A stretch of DNA of 64,000 bases from contig CAZDVD010000003.1 in NCBI GenBank assembly GCA_964508765.1, positions 1 through 64,000 on the forward strand. Direction: 5' to 3'. Both the position numbers and the translations under genes were made by a program. The DNA is from JABMPR01 sp964508765 (lineage in GTDB: Bacteria > Fidelibacterota > UBA8477 > JABMPR01). The first letter of the stretch is position 1. Each line of letters starts with the position of its first letter. This document shows, piece after piece, positions 18,662 to 27,673 of this stretch. The notes below the pieces were generated by a model. The model ran no database searches. It was not told the DNA's origin and saw only the letters and a program-made list of their open reading frames with translations.

Positions 18662-18720
18662 CCTTCTCCTGACTTATGGAAAGATTAGTTTTATCCTATT
18701 AACAAGGATCGGAGTAGAAA

Positions 18721-19701
18721 TTGAAAAAGTACAATTGGGGTCTTATAGGGACTGGAACCATTTCAAACCTATTTGCAGAGGGGTTGGCTTCCCTTGACAA
18801 TGCAAAGATATATGCTGTGGGTTCTCGTTCTCCACAGACTGCGAACAAATTCGCGCTCAAATGGAATGTGAATCAAGCCTATGGATCCTATGAGGAGTTA
18901 TATGCCGATCCTCAGGTGGATGTTGTCTATATAGGCACTCCTCACAATTTTCATTTTCAGAATGTCTCTGATGCCTTGAATGCAGGGAAGCATGTCTTGT
19001 GTGAAAAAGCTTTTACTATCAATGCTGGAGAGGCTCGTGAACTAGTTAAACTGGCGAGGGAGAAGAACCTTTTTCTCATGGAAGCCATGTGGAATCGTTT
19101 TCAGCCCTGGTATGGGGTGGCGAGGCAGCTACTGGATGAAAATCGGCTGGGCGACCTTCATCATCTCAAAGCTGATCTGTCATTCCGTTTCGATGTGGGC
19201 CTTGAACATCGCATTTTTAATCTGGATTTAGCTGGAGGAGCCCTATTGGATCTGGGTGTTTATCCCATTGCCCTGGCATCCGCAATTTTTGGCAAGCCCC
19301 TGGAGATATTGGCTACAGGTAGCCTATGTGAAACGGGGGTAGATGATCAGGTATCCATGATTTTTAAATACGCTTCAGGAGCTACTGCCGAACTGGGTTG
19401 TTCAAGTAAATTTCTTTCGAAAAACAATGCCACAATACATGGGGCCAAAGGATATCTGGAATTGCATGGCATGATTGGCCGACCACATAAGGTAAGTATC
19501 CAGGAGCAGGGTAAAGAGATAGTTGAGATTGATACACCCCACACCTCAAATGGCTACCAATATGAGGCTCAGGCAGTGATGGACATGCTATCGGCGGGTC
19601 AAATTGAACATCCCCTGATGCCCCTCAATGAGACCATTAAAATCATGGAAACCATGGATCATATTCGCTCTCTTCTGGGCCTCTCTTATCCTGGTGAATA
19701 G
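18721..19701 (+). CDS. Gfo/Idh/MocA-family NAD(P)-dependent oxidoreductase
   Basis: A 326-residue cytoplasmic dehydrogenase. The TTG start is supported by GGAG 6 nt upstream. The N-terminal Rossmann fold has WGLIGTGTIS, and the family motif EKxx appears as CEKAFTINAGEA around residue 98, with Ala in place of the usual Pro. The C-terminal half is the alpha/beta dimerisation domain (GGALLDLGVYPI). The closest class is the dihydrodiol dehydrogenase / D-xylose dehydrogenase-like group, which oxidises or reduces sugars and cyclic diols. The actual substrate cannot be assigned. It has no coupled neighbours, and the downstream 560 bp are gene-free. Confidence 0.85.
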   Translation: MKKYNWGLIGTGTISNLFAEGLASLDNAKIYAVGSRSPQTANKFALKWNVNQAYGSYEELYADPQVDVVYIGTPHNFHFQNVSDALNAGKHVLCEKAFTINAGEARELVKLAREKNLFLMEAMWNRFQPWYGVARQLLDENRLGDLHHLKADLSFRFDVGLEHRIFNLDLAGGALLDLGVYPIALASAIFGKPLEILATGSLCETGVDDQVSMIFKYASGATAELGCSSKFLSKNNATIHGAKGYLELHGMIGRPHKVSIQEQGKEIVEIDTPHTSNGYQYEAQAVMDMLSAGQIEHPLMPLNETIKIMETMDHIRSLLGLSYPGE

Positions 19702-20264
19702 GCCATAGGCTTGTTTCATTTCCTTGGGGAATAGGGCTGAGAATTGCTTAAATGAAAGTTTTTTAATGTATGAAAACTCCATGACGAATAGCAACTATTT
19801 GAGTTAAAGTGTTGATTGTTATGAACTAAACTCAAGGGCTAGCCAGGTCTTGAATAGGCTTCGCTCATTCCTCGTAAATACTGCCATGTTGCATCTATAA
19901 ACCACCTCTGTATATTCGATTGTTAAATAAGTTTTTTGCCAATTCAAATCTATGTTTCACTAAAGCATATGTTGTGTTTTAGGCGGTGTGGTGGCATCCT
20001 TTTTTGCGATTTTATCAGGAACGCCAAGCATGTTGAAAATGGATTGTGAAGGTTTTTTCTCAAACGATAAGATTTCTACCCACGATTGAAATTGGCCAAG
20101 TTGTTAGCTGGCAATCAATTGGTGGGTTTTTTAAAAAAAGAATAGTTGCTGATAGAGACTATTATGATCATCAAGACATTCTATTGTTTAGGAATGCTTA
20201 AGTGTGGTTTCTCAAAGCTAGGAAATAATTGAAAATAACAATAGAAGTTAACCTGGAGGAAAAA
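19702..20264. other. Gene-free AT-rich region
   Basis: About 560 bp before the hexaheme lipoprotein gene. I see no convincing gene on either strand, no tRNA and no strong hairpin. Short ORFs are not supported by ribosome sites or composition. A good GGAGGA site at 20255-20260 belongs to the next gene. It probably carries the promoter of that gene and perhaps remnants of decayed sequence. Confidence 0.5.
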
Positions 20265-21284
20265 ATGAGTAAAAAAATCAACCTGTTTGCCATTTTGGTA
20301 TTGTCCCTGATGGTGATGTTTACAGTTAGTTGTGAAGGCCCTGCCGGCGAAGATGGTCTGGCTGGTACTGATGGTGCCGCCGGTGCTGATGGTGCTGATG
20401 GTGCTGATGGAGTCGATGGAAATGTCACATGTCTCGTTTGCCACAGTGAAGCCAACATGATTGATAATCAGATTGAAATGAGCCGGTCCCAGCATGGTAT
20501 TGGCGAATTTATCAACTATGCTGATTATTATGGTGGTGGTTGTGCACGTTGTCACTCTGGAAATGGTTTTGTCGAATTTGTCACAACTGGCGAAGTTGCT
20601 GATAATGTAAAAGTGCCAGAAGCATGGCAATGTGGAACCTGTCACGGATTACACACAACCTTTGAAGAAGCTGACTATGCCTTACGCTTGACAGATGCTT
20701 CTGCAGCTATATTTGATGCTACAGTTTCCTTAGATGTAGACGAAAATAGCAATCTTTGTGTATCCTGTCACCAAGCTCGTAGCGGTCCTGCCAAATTTTG
20801 GGATGGTAGTGCTGACTCCGTAGAAGTCGGTGGACACGATGGTCCTCACCACGGTCCTCAGAGTAATGTCCTCTTAGGTAATCTTGGTGCCTCATCAACC
20901 GGTGTACCCTTTGCCGCACACGTTGGCGCAGGTTGTGTCGGTTGTCATATGACTGAAGGAACTGGTGACGATACAAATGTTGCTGGTGGACATACATTCA
21001 AGCCCCTCGTTGAAGCTTGTACATCATGTCACACTTCAGCCACAGATTTTGATCTTTTTGGTGGACAAACATCTGTAACGACAAAAATGGCTACTCTGAG
21101 TGGTTATCTGTTGACTGCTGGTATCATTGACAGTACAGGTCACTTGCATGATGGTACCTATAGTGCAGAAGTTTTCCAAGCATGGTGGAACTATGTAGTT
21201 ATACATGAAGACAGAAGTCTTGGTGTTCATAATCCAACATATGTTGATGCATTATTAGATGAGGCTATTGCCCTAGTGGACTAA
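20265..21284 (+). CDS. Hexaheme c-type cytochrome lipoprotein with collagen-like stalk
   Basis: The start is the ATG at 20265, 4 nt after GGAGGA; an upstream in-frame TTG at 20229 is rejected. The 339-residue protein has a lipoprotein signal ending at C23 (TVSC). Directly after it come nine Gly-X-Y triplets with an extra Gly (residues 25-52), Asp-rich like bacterial collagen-like stalks. Then six heme motifs CxxCH follow at 56-60 (CLVCH), 93-97, 123-127, 165-169, 224-228 and 252-256. Several extra histidines (HDGPHHG) could be distal ligands. It should be anchored to a membrane in the periplasm or at the cell surface and carry electrons. It stands alone with its own terminator, so its partner reductase is unknown. 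Confidence 0.88.
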   Translation: MSKKINLFAILVLSLMVMFTVSCEGPAGEDGLAGTDGAAGADGADGADGVDGNVTCLVCHSEANMIDNQIEMSRSQHGIGEFINYADYYGGGCARCHSGNGFVEFVTTGEVADNVKVPEAWQCGTCHGLHTTFEEADYALRLTDASAAIFDATVSLDVDENSNLCVSCHQARSGPAKFWDGSADSVEVGGHDGPHHGPQSNVLLGNLGASSTGVPFAAHVGAGCVGCHMTEGTGDDTNVAGGHTFKPLVEACTSCHTSATDFDLFGGQTSVTTKMATLSGYLLTAGIIDSTGHLHDGTYSAEVFQAWWNYVVIHEDRSLGVHNPTYVDALLDEAIALVD

Positions 21285-21305
21285 ACCTTAATCTAAGCTT
21301 GAATT

Positions 21306-21335
21306 AAAAAGTCCCACTTCGGTGGGACTTTTTTT
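21306..21335 (+). terminator. Rho-independent terminator after hexaheme lipoprotein
   Basis: A perfect stem GTCCCAC/GTGGGAC, extended by flanking A-T pairs, with a TTCG tetraloop and a run of seven Ts. It lies about 25 nt after the stop codon. Confidence 0.95.
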
Positions 21336-21352
21336 GTCTTAACTAATCCCCT

Positions 21353-21780
21353 TTACAAAAAGCCGGACGTTAAGCTTACTTGTCGGGTCGTAGTTCGTCG
21401 GGCATAGACAGATGGAAATGTCCAGGTCGACCACGACAACTCTATCTTCAATACAATAGCCGGTATTATCCATGGTCTCCAACCTTGATCAGTCTTCGCG
21501 GAACCCCGCCAAAGGCGTGGGAGGGAGTGTAACGACCGCCGCGATCTCGGGCTGTCCGTTACCCAAGAAGTCGGAGATTGCCACACCTTCGCTGCACTCC
21601 GGTTCGCAATGACGATAAGGGGAGGTCCAACCCAGTCTTCGCGAGACGGTCGAAGACCGACGTGGCGATCTCGGGATTGCGGCTATTTCAGAATTCAGAG
21701 ATTGCCTGCCTGCGCGGAGCCGCTTCGGCAAAGGCAGGCTTCGTTACACTCGCAATGACTTGAGGTGGGATATTCTTTCA
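21353..21780. repeat. Degenerate GC-rich interspersed repeat patch with two related tandem units
   Basis: This stretch has a different base composition from its surroundings and no real gene. Two related units start with the same 11-mer CAGTCTTCGCG at 21490 and 21633, a spacing of 143 bp. Each contains GCGATCTCGGG, AGATTGCC and ends near TCGCAATGAC in the same order. Inside the second unit an inverted repeat GCCTGCC/GGCAGGC lies at 21704-21710 and 21733-21739. Sequences with TCGCAATGAC and TCTTCGCG motifs of this kind are familiar as dispersed intergenic repeats in many draft bacterial genomes. Short frames crossing it translate to arginine- and proline-rich text typical of such repeats, not proteins. 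Confidence 0.7.
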
Positions 21781-21789
21781 GGAAGTATT

Positions 21790-21823
21790 AAAAAAGCTGG
21801 AGCAGGTTGCCCTGACTCCAGCT
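21790..21823 (-). terminator. Terminator of the sulfur operon (minus strand)
   Basis: On the minus strand, AGCTGGAG pairs with CTCCAGCT, with an inner CAGG/CCTG extension and a TTGC-type loop, followed by TTTTTT. It lies 27 nt past the stop of the dsrE-like gene. Confidence 0.92.
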
Positions 21824-21849
21824 ATATCTAAGTATCTTGAGAACTGGTA

Positions 21850-22368
21850 CTACGTGAAAATGATCGATGCTCCAGCTGAGCGTTCGTAGAATTCGCCCAC
21901 TGTGAGTACTGAAGAAACTTGGTCACACAGATCATCCTTAGTCAGCTTGAACATGTCCATGGCCAACTTACAGGCGAACACTTCACCCCCAGCATCGGTG
22001 AACATTTCAAGAAACTCAGGTATGGTGGGAATATCCAGATTCTCCATTTCATTCTTCATCATCCAGGTGGCAAAATTGGACACACCTGGAATAGCTCCTA
22101 ATAAGGTAGGGAAGGGCATGGTGATGGGCATTTTCAACATGGGCATAGCCATATTCATTGCAGGGTTTCCCACAGTAGCAACTTTCAGCGAATCCTGGGT
22201 CTTTTTGATTAAAGCACCCAGTCCAAAGAAGGTGAAGAAGATGGAGGCATCCATGCCTTCCATGCGAGCACCATTCCCCATGACCAGTGCAGGATAAACA
22301 TCTATAAGGGAACCCTTGGAAACGATTAAGGAAACTTTTTTGATTGGTTCAGGTTGTTCACTCATCAT
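21850..22368 (-). CDS. DsrE/DsrF-like sulfur-carrier family protein
   Basis: A 172-residue cytoplasmic protein of the DsrE-like group. It has an N-terminal alpha/beta core (KKVSLIVSKGSLIDVYPAL) and conserved cysteines near the C-terminus in EVFACKLAMDMF and DDLCDQV. A Met-rich insertion (NMAMPMLKMPITMPFP) sits in the middle, as in the longer DsrE2-like proteins. Family members take part in persulfide transfer. An AAAGGAG site precedes two adjacent ATGs (22368 and 22365); the second has the better spacing. It is the last gene of the operon sqr-DUF1641-tusE-dsrE, and the neighbouring tusE and sqr genes support a role in sulfide or persulfide handling. Confidence 0.85.
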   Translation of the reverse strand: MMSEQPEPIKKVSLIVSKGSLIDVYPALVMGNGARMEGMDASIFFTFFGLGALIKKTQDSLKVATVGNPAMNMAMPMLKMPITMPFPTLLGAIPGVSNFATWMMKNEMENLDIPTIPEFLEMFTDAGGEVFACKLAMDMFKLTKDDLCDQVSSVLTVGEFYERSAGASIIFT

Positions 22369-22377
22369 GAATCTCCT

Positions 22378-22695
22378 TTAGATACAACCCTGGGGTTTCC
22401 CCAGACCTGCGATTTTGGCAGCTTTTTTTGCGGGACCACCGGGGAAGAGAGCATAGAGCTCTTTGGTGGGAACAATATTCAGTTTATTCATTTTTCGAAT
22501 TGAAGGTGCTGTGCCATTTTCTTCAAATTCTTTACGCATAAAGTTAAGGACATCAACATGACGATCTGTTAAAGGATCGATACCCTCTTCCTTGGCGATG
22601 GCTGCAGCCAGATCAAGGTTCCAGATCGTGTGATCAGTTAGGAATCCCTCTGTGTCAACATCGACACTGATTCCGGCGAGTTCTTTTGTTGTCAT
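22378..22695 (-). CDS. tusE: TusE/DsrC-family sulfur relay protein
   Basis: A 105-residue DsrC/TusE/DsvC-fold protein. The C-terminal arm ends AGLGKPQGCI with the penultimate cysteine C104 that carries persulfide in this family. The second DsrC cysteine, which lies about 11 residues earlier, is replaced by alanine (KKAAKIAG). This makes it a single-cysteine TusE-like type rather than a true dissimilatory DsrC. It should relay sulfur in the cytoplasm, presumably with the DsrE-like protein encoded 9 nt downstream and the SQR upstream. The 1-base spacing to the preceding stop indicates co-transcription. Confidence 0.88.
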   Translation of the reverse strand: MTTKELAGISVDVDTEGFLTDHTIWNLDLAAAIAKEEGIDPLTDRHVDVLNFMRKEFEENGTAPSIRKMNKLNIVPTKELYALFPGGPAKKAAKIAGLGKPQGCI

Positions 22696-22696
22696 T

Positions 22697-23386
22697 TTAT
22701 TTTTCTCCTTTAATAGATTTAGACTCTTGGTTGGAAATGTTTTTCATAAATGCGATGACGAAACCCAACCCCCGTTTCATCTCAGGGGTGTTTAGCTCTC
22801 GCATGGCTTTCCAGACTGAAACTTCCTGGATATCCTCCACATTCATCTTGTCAAAAATGGTAATTGCATTTTTTACCGCACCTATCATTTGGGGTTGGGT
22901 AATGGATTTAATGGTTTCCAGGATGGGTACAATATTGTCGGCCAGGAGTCTGACATCTTCACTGGAAAAGTGCTCAACCACATTATCACTAATATGAATG
23001 GCTTCACTGGCAAATTCGAAATATTTGGCACGATCCAGCTTGTCTAGAGTGTTCAGCGTATCGCCAAAGAGTTCCTTGCCAATAGGCTTGAAATCCTCAA
23101 AGAAATCCAACGCACTTTCCAGCTTAGCAATCACCTCAGTGATATTGTTGGTATTCCTGAGAATGAGTTTAACCAGATGCAGGAAATCACCCGTCTTAAC
23201 AAAAGGGGCAATATCTTCCATCTCTTCAATGGCGCCGGCAAATAGATCCTTAGCAACCCGGGTGAGATCTTCCTTGAGATCTTCCATTTCCTGACGCTGC
23301 TGCCGGACCAGAGCCAGCTCAGCGGTGATGCCATCAAGCGTGGTCTGGATTTCAGCAAGTTGTCCAGAAATGTCACTGTCACTCAT
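22697..23386 (-). CDS. DUF1641 protein, SQR-associated
   Basis: A 229-residue helical protein of the DUF1641 type. The first 60 residues are a coiled-coil-like segment rich in Gln/Glu/Leu. A long helical region follows, with the conserved part RGLGFVIAFMKNI at the C-terminus. DUF1641 genes are regularly found next to sulfide:quinone oxidoreductase-like flavoproteins; the biochemical role is not established. It starts one nucleotide after the sqr stop and ends one nucleotide before tusE, so it is an obligate member of this operon. No membrane helix is certain. Confidence 0.85.
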   Translation of the reverse strand: MSDSDISGQLAEIQTTLDGITAELALVRQQRQEMEDLKEDLTRVAKDLFAGAIEEMEDIAPFVKTGDFLHLVKLILRNTNNITEVIAKLESALDFFEDFKPIGKELFGDTLNTLDKLDRAKYFEFASEAIHISDNVVEHFSSEDVRLLADNIVPILETIKSITQPQMIGAVKNAITIFDKMNVEDIQEVSVWKAMRELNTPEMKRGLGFVIAFMKNISNQESKSIKGEK

Positions 23387-23387
23387 C

Positions 23388-24617
23388 TCAGGCTCGCTTT
23401 CCAGCCATGAGCATGTGTGATTCGATGGGAAGTTCAGCTCCCTTCAAGAGCAGATTCCAATACATCCAGCGAAACATCATCTTGCCATAATGATTCATGC
23501 GAGTTTCTTCAAGTAGCGAGAATGGTCCCACACCGGGGAGTGGAAACTTTCCAGGCAGTGGTTCCGTATCGTAGTTAAAATCAATGAGAATACCCTTACC
23601 AAATCCTGACTCGATATAACAATTAGCATGACCGTCAAATTTGCCTCTGAGAGGTCTTCCATCGATGTAGCTGAGAAGATTATCTTGAAGGATATCGGCC
23701 TGGAAGTGGGCAACTGAACCAGCTTTTGAGCTGGGTAAATTGGTAGCATCTCCAATCACAAAGATATTGTCATTGGCTTGAGACTGGAGCGTGAATTTAT
23801 CAGTTGGGATAAAATTCAATTCATCACCCAGACCTGACCGCGCAATGAGATCATCCCCCATATTGGTGGGGATAGTTATCAGCAGGTCATAATCGATCGT
23901 TGACTCATCCCAGGAGACCAGCTTCTTGTTTTCCCAATCCACACGACCTGTACTGAATTCAGGTGTCAGACTGATATTCTTCTTATTGAGAAAATCACCA
24001 AAGACTTTGGAAGCCTTGGGTTTGGTGAAAGCACCTGGCAGAGGTGTGACGAACTCAATGTCCACTTTATCCCGAATACCTTGTTCTGTGAACCACCAGT
24101 CTGCCAGGAATACAAATTCAAGGGGCGCTACTGGGCATTTGATGGGCATCTCAACGATATTGAGGACCATCTTGCCACCTTCCCAATATTTGAGGAATTG
24201 CTGCAACGCTACAGCGCCTTCAACGGTATAAAAGTCGAAGATATTTTTGTGCCAGCCACCTTCCTGCATACCATCCGTCTCACCAGGATTGATCTTGGTA
24301 CCTGTGGCCACCAATAGGATGTCGTAAGACAGCACTTTGCCACCTTCGAGGATGACCTGGTTTTTGTCGGCCTCAATGAGATCAATCTTGGAAAAAATGA
24401 CATTCACACCAGGAGGGAAAAAGTCGCGTTTGGGTTTGATGACATCTCGACGATTATAAATCCCGAAAGGGATGAAGAGAAAACCTGGCTGGTAATAATG
24501 GGTCTCATACTGATCAACAATGGTGATGTCCCACTCTTCCTTCTCCAGAACAGATTCCATTTTATTGAGCATCATTGTGCCAGCAGTTCCGGCTCCAAGG
24601 ATTAGTAGTTTCTTCAT
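23388..24617 (-). CDS. sqr: Sulfide:quinone oxidoreductase-like flavoprotein
   Basis: A 409-residue FAD-dependent oxidoreductase. It has the N-terminal dinucleotide motif GAGTAG (8-13), ATG at 104-106 and GDAT at 289-292. Two cysteines sit where SQRs have their redox pair: C161 (PIKCPVAP) and C333 (ANCYIE). The third cysteine of many SQRs is not seen. The C-terminal region has aromatic amphipathic sequence (FRWMYWNLLLKG) suited to monotopic membrane binding. Reaction in the family: sulfide is oxidised to sulfane sulfur with quinone as acceptor. It is the first gene of the operon with GGAG 8 nt before the ATG. The subtype is not certain, and a related NADH dehydrogenase-like activity cannot be excluded. 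Confidence 0.82.
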   Translation of the reverse strand: MKKLLILGAGTAGTMMLNKMESVLEKEEWDITIVDQYETHYYQPGFLFIPFGIYNRRDVIKPKRDFFPPGVNVIFSKIDLIEADKNQVILEGGKVLSYDILLVATGTKINPGETDGMQEGGWHKNIFDFYTVEGAVALQQFLKYWEGGKMVLNIVEMPIKCPVAPLEFVFLADWWFTEQGIRDKVDIEFVTPLPGAFTKPKASKVFGDFLNKKNISLTPEFSTGRVDWENKKLVSWDESTIDYDLLITIPTNMGDDLIARSGLGDELNFIPTDKFTLQSQANDNIFVIGDATNLPSSKAGSVAHFQADILQDNLLSYIDGRPLRGKFDGHANCYIESGFGKGILIDFNYDTEPLPGKFPLPGVGPFSLLEETRMNHYGKMMFRWMYWNLLLKGAELPIESHMLMAGKRA

Positions 24618-25110
24618 GCTATTTGCTCCACTTATGCATTAAAATCGATTTATGTAGGCCTGAAAACACCTTGAATTCAACAGGAGAGCTTTCTGGTCTA
24701 AGTTGTTGATAGTATAATAATTATTCACAATCATTTAATACATTTAACAATAACAAATGTTATACCAAACTATTGCATGAAGCATAAAAGTTGTTACACA
24801 TAAAGTATTGAAATATCAAGGGTTGTAATTCTAACTCTTCGGGATTATGGTGAGGTTTATTGAAGATATATCCTTGAGATTATTGAGGCTTATGTGATAA
24901 AATCTATCTCTATAACACAAGTAATAATATCAAGATAAACTCCATCAACCCTGTGGATTTATCCTGTGGGTGCAACCGAAAAGTCGAACCTGTTTTATAT
25001 CTGGAGAAGTTGGATCATGCAGGTGTTTTCCAGGAGAAAATGCCGCATATCAGAGAACATTAAAAGACTTTCATATTTACCAAATAACCGTCAAATTGTC
25101 TAAATCTCTT
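24618..25110. other. Gene-free AT-rich region upstream of the sulfur operon
   Basis: About 490 bp between divergent sources of transcription: sqr leaves to the left, and the spermidine-synthase-like gene ends at the right. I see no gene or RNA. Very AT-rich stretches at 24710-24800 probably contain the sqr promoter, but no -35/-10 pair with good spacing could be fixed by eye. Confidence 0.5.
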
Positions 25111-27405
25111 TCAGGTAGACGAGTTTCCCCGCATCAACAATCCGGCTCCAGCATAACACAGCAGGGCTACGCCAAGTCCCAGTGAATAGCCCCAACTGAT
25201 GACGATCAGGATGGTCAGCGTTGAGCCCAAAACTGAAGCAGCTCCATTTACGGCAAAACTCCAATCCACCAGAGGACCCACATGTCTAACTCCCTTTGGA
25301 AAGGGCATCCCCATAAAGAAACCCAGCGGACTCACAAGGATGATTGTCCAAAAAATGCGCACGACCTGCTCAAAATTGCCAAACAATAGTACATAGTATT
25401 TAAATAGCATAATATCTAGAAAGAGCCAGGCGATGATGGCCAGGAAGACCATCTTTGAATCAAATATTGCAGAATATCTGCTTCCTATTCCTGATGTGAT
25501 AAGCAGGGTTACCAATATGGCAGCGACACTATATACAGAGGGACCCACCAGCAGCGTAAATTGCTGCATGAGAATGAGCTCAACAGACATATAAGCGAAT
25601 CCAATTACAGCGAAATAGCTGTAGTGTTTGAAGGTGAGATGAGGTCCTTTTTTGAAGTAGGGGATAAGGGTAGTAGGGAAGATCAATAACAGGACCACCA
25701 GGATGATAATCACTACAATCAATTTAGTCAGGGGGAAGCCTCTGAATTCATAGGGCAGCAATCTTGCATCCTTCTTAACGCTCAAGTTTTTCCAGAGTCC
25801 CATTTGAGCCGCGAAGGGTCTGTTGTCATCATTGGGTGAAATATCGATAGCCAGGGAATCTGCCACTTCCTCCCATCCCAGATCCACAATCCGCTGGTAA
25901 ATATTGTCTTTGAGTGAGTCTACAGCAGGGTAGACCAGATGGACATCATCATAATTCTCAGAAGTAATATCCCGCAATGCTATCTGTAAAAAATCAGTTT
26001 GGAGCGGACGTTTTGACATCAAGAGCACTTTCCGGCGCATGTTGGGCAAATTGTATACAGCAATATGCCTTTTAGAATGCTCAACCCCCATATTATCCAA
26101 GGCTTGGAGTGCCTCGCTCACCAGTCGAGGCATATAGAATTGATGTTCCATCATGAGATAGCCAGAATCAGAAAGTGCGGTCCAGTAATCCTGAAATGCT
26201 TCCGTGGTAAAGAGATAGTTTTCGGCCAGAGCAAATGATCCAGATGCCAAGGCAGCAAAGGTGTTGGAACTCAGAGAGTATATCACATCAAAGCTGGAGC
26301 GATGTCGCCGAATAAAGGCTCGCGCATCTTCGGAAACCACGGTGACTCTGGCGTCTTGATAGAATTGACTGGTGAACGCAGGTAATGTCACCAATTCTGA
26401 TGTAAGCGTGTCTGTATAAGATCTCAGGTATCCCTCAGCATCCCCCTCAGTAAGCATTTTGTTAAACCAGGGGTTAACTTCAACGGCGTGGACCTCTTTG
26501 GCTCCCTCAACCAATGCCTGTATGACATCTGCACCGCCACCTGCACCCAGAGAAAGAAATCGGCAGGATTCAAACTGATGAATTAAATCCCCAACAGGAA
26601 TACCCCACAAATCTTCGGACCCACTATCTGGTAGGGAATAATCCCCATCAAACCCATAGACAGGTGTATTGGCTGCATTGTCAATAACCATCCTTCTGGC
26701 TTCATCTCCAGGATATGCAAACATCTTGATCTGGGCCATGGCATCCCAGTGTTGGTAGATGCTGGGGAGGCGTTCAGGTTTGGCTGACTTGAGCAGAGTA
26801 GTTCCATTATAGCTGGCTCCAATTGCCAGGAGGATCAAGACAGCAGGAATCAGCTTGAATAATTTTTGGTAATTCAGCATGGCCGCAATAAAGATGGGAA
26901 TGCTGATCAGAAAGGTAGCCACAGGTGTGCTGAATACATTCATTGACACAATGGCTCCAACAACTCCAAGACCGGCCCCTAGAAGATCAGCCATGTATAA
27001 CTTGGAAATATGGCTATGGTAGCGTTTAAATAGAATAGCCAGTGCGATGCCGCAAAAGTAAAAGCTGGAGCTGAGGATGATGATAACCAGAATAAGTTTC
27101 CCCAACATGGCCAGACTGCCAGTCAAAGCTGAGAAGCTCATTCCAAGACGATAGACCAGGGGGGGGCCAATGAGAATCATGATTCCACCCAGGAGCAGAC
27201 TGTTTCTCATGCTACTCATGGTGTCCACCTTGGGGATGAGCCGCAGTGTCAGCGCACCCAGCCCCAAACCGAGGATAGCCAGAGAGAGGACCAGAAAGGC
27301 AAAGGTATAAAAGAACTCAGCTGCCAGAATGCGGGTCCAGATGAGTTCAAGTGATAATAGTGAAAATGAAAGTAGTGCAATAGTGTAGGTTTGTTTGCGA
27401 TCCAT
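25111..27405 (-). CDS. Polytopic membrane protein with spermidine/spermine synthase-like domain
   Basis: The ATG at 27405 has AGGGG just upstream and is preferred over a TTG six codons earlier. The protein has 764 residues. About six membrane helices precede a soluble methyltransferase-like fold (about residues 260-500) with LSLGAGGGADVIQALV and EVNPWFNKML, the nucleotide-binding part of the spermidine synthase family. A further block of about six helices follows. This architecture, a spermidine-synthase domain between membrane blocks, is a known but uncharacterised family. Polyamine synthesis is doubtful because membrane fusion proteins of this type have no proven substrate. No partner genes are visible. 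Confidence 0.8.
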   Translation of the reverse strand: MDRKQTYTIALLSFSLLSLELIWTRILAAEFFYTFAFLVLSLAILGLGLGALTLRLIPKVDTMSSMRNSLLLGGIMILIGPPLVYRLGMSFSALTGSLAMLGKLILVIIILSSSFYFCGIALAILFKRYHSHISKLYMADLLGAGLGVVGAIVSMNVFSTPVATFLISIPIFIAAMLNYQKLFKLIPAVLILLAIGASYNGTTLLKSAKPERLPSIYQHWDAMAQIKMFAYPGDEARRMVIDNAANTPVYGFDGDYSLPDSGSEDLWGIPVGDLIHQFESCRFLSLGAGGGADVIQALVEGAKEVHAVEVNPWFNKMLTEGDAEGYLRSYTDTLTSELVTLPAFTSQFYQDARVTVVSEDARAFIRRHRSSFDVIYSLSSNTFAALASGSFALAENYLFTTEAFQDYWTALSDSGYLMMEHQFYMPRLVSEALQALDNMGVEHSKRHIAVYNLPNMRRKVLLMSKRPLQTDFLQIALRDITSENYDDVHLVYPAVDSLKDNIYQRIVDLGWEEVADSLAIDISPNDDNRPFAAQMGLWKNLSVKKDARLLPYEFRGFPLTKLIVVIIILVVLLLIFPTTLIPYFKKGPHLTFKHYSYFAVIGFAYMSVELILMQQFTLLVGPSVYSVAAILVTLLITSGIGSRYSAIFDSKMVFLAIIAWLFLDIMLFKYYVLLFGNFEQVVRIFWTIILVSPLGFFMGMPFPKGVRHVGPLVDWSFAVNGAASVLGSTLTILIVISWGYSLGLGVALLCYAGAGLLMRGNSST

Positions 27406-27673
27406 ATTCCCCTCAGAAGTCAAGTTATGGTATTCAGATGGTGTCGGAGGTCATGGGCGGCTTCTCTCCCTGCACTGAATGAATGAATTTAATATATAAA
27501 TCGTGTTGAACTAATAGCGAGGGTATCGACAAAAGGCACATTTATTCGTTGGAAGGTTCCATCCGCCTTCGCTTGTTCTCAGGGGTATTCGCACGGCGGT
27601 CATATAGGAAACCTCAGGTTCATCCAGAGGGCTCCACCGGGAAATATGAAGTATTAGATTTGCTCACCTGAGA

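Noticed and set aside
19702..20264. tRNA, riboswitch or small RNA in the long gene-free region
   Set aside because: I looked for cloverleaf, T-loop and strong hairpins and saw none.
20181..20645. Minus-strand 154-codon frame opposite the cytochrome gene
   Set aside because: It is the antisense of the collagen-like and heme-coding region; its Ser/Thr/Ile repeats are complements of the Gly-Ala-Asp triplets.
21902..22297. Plus-strand 131-codon frame across the dsrE-like gene
   Set aside because: Antisense of a well-supported gene with its own ribosome site and terminator; no homology visible.
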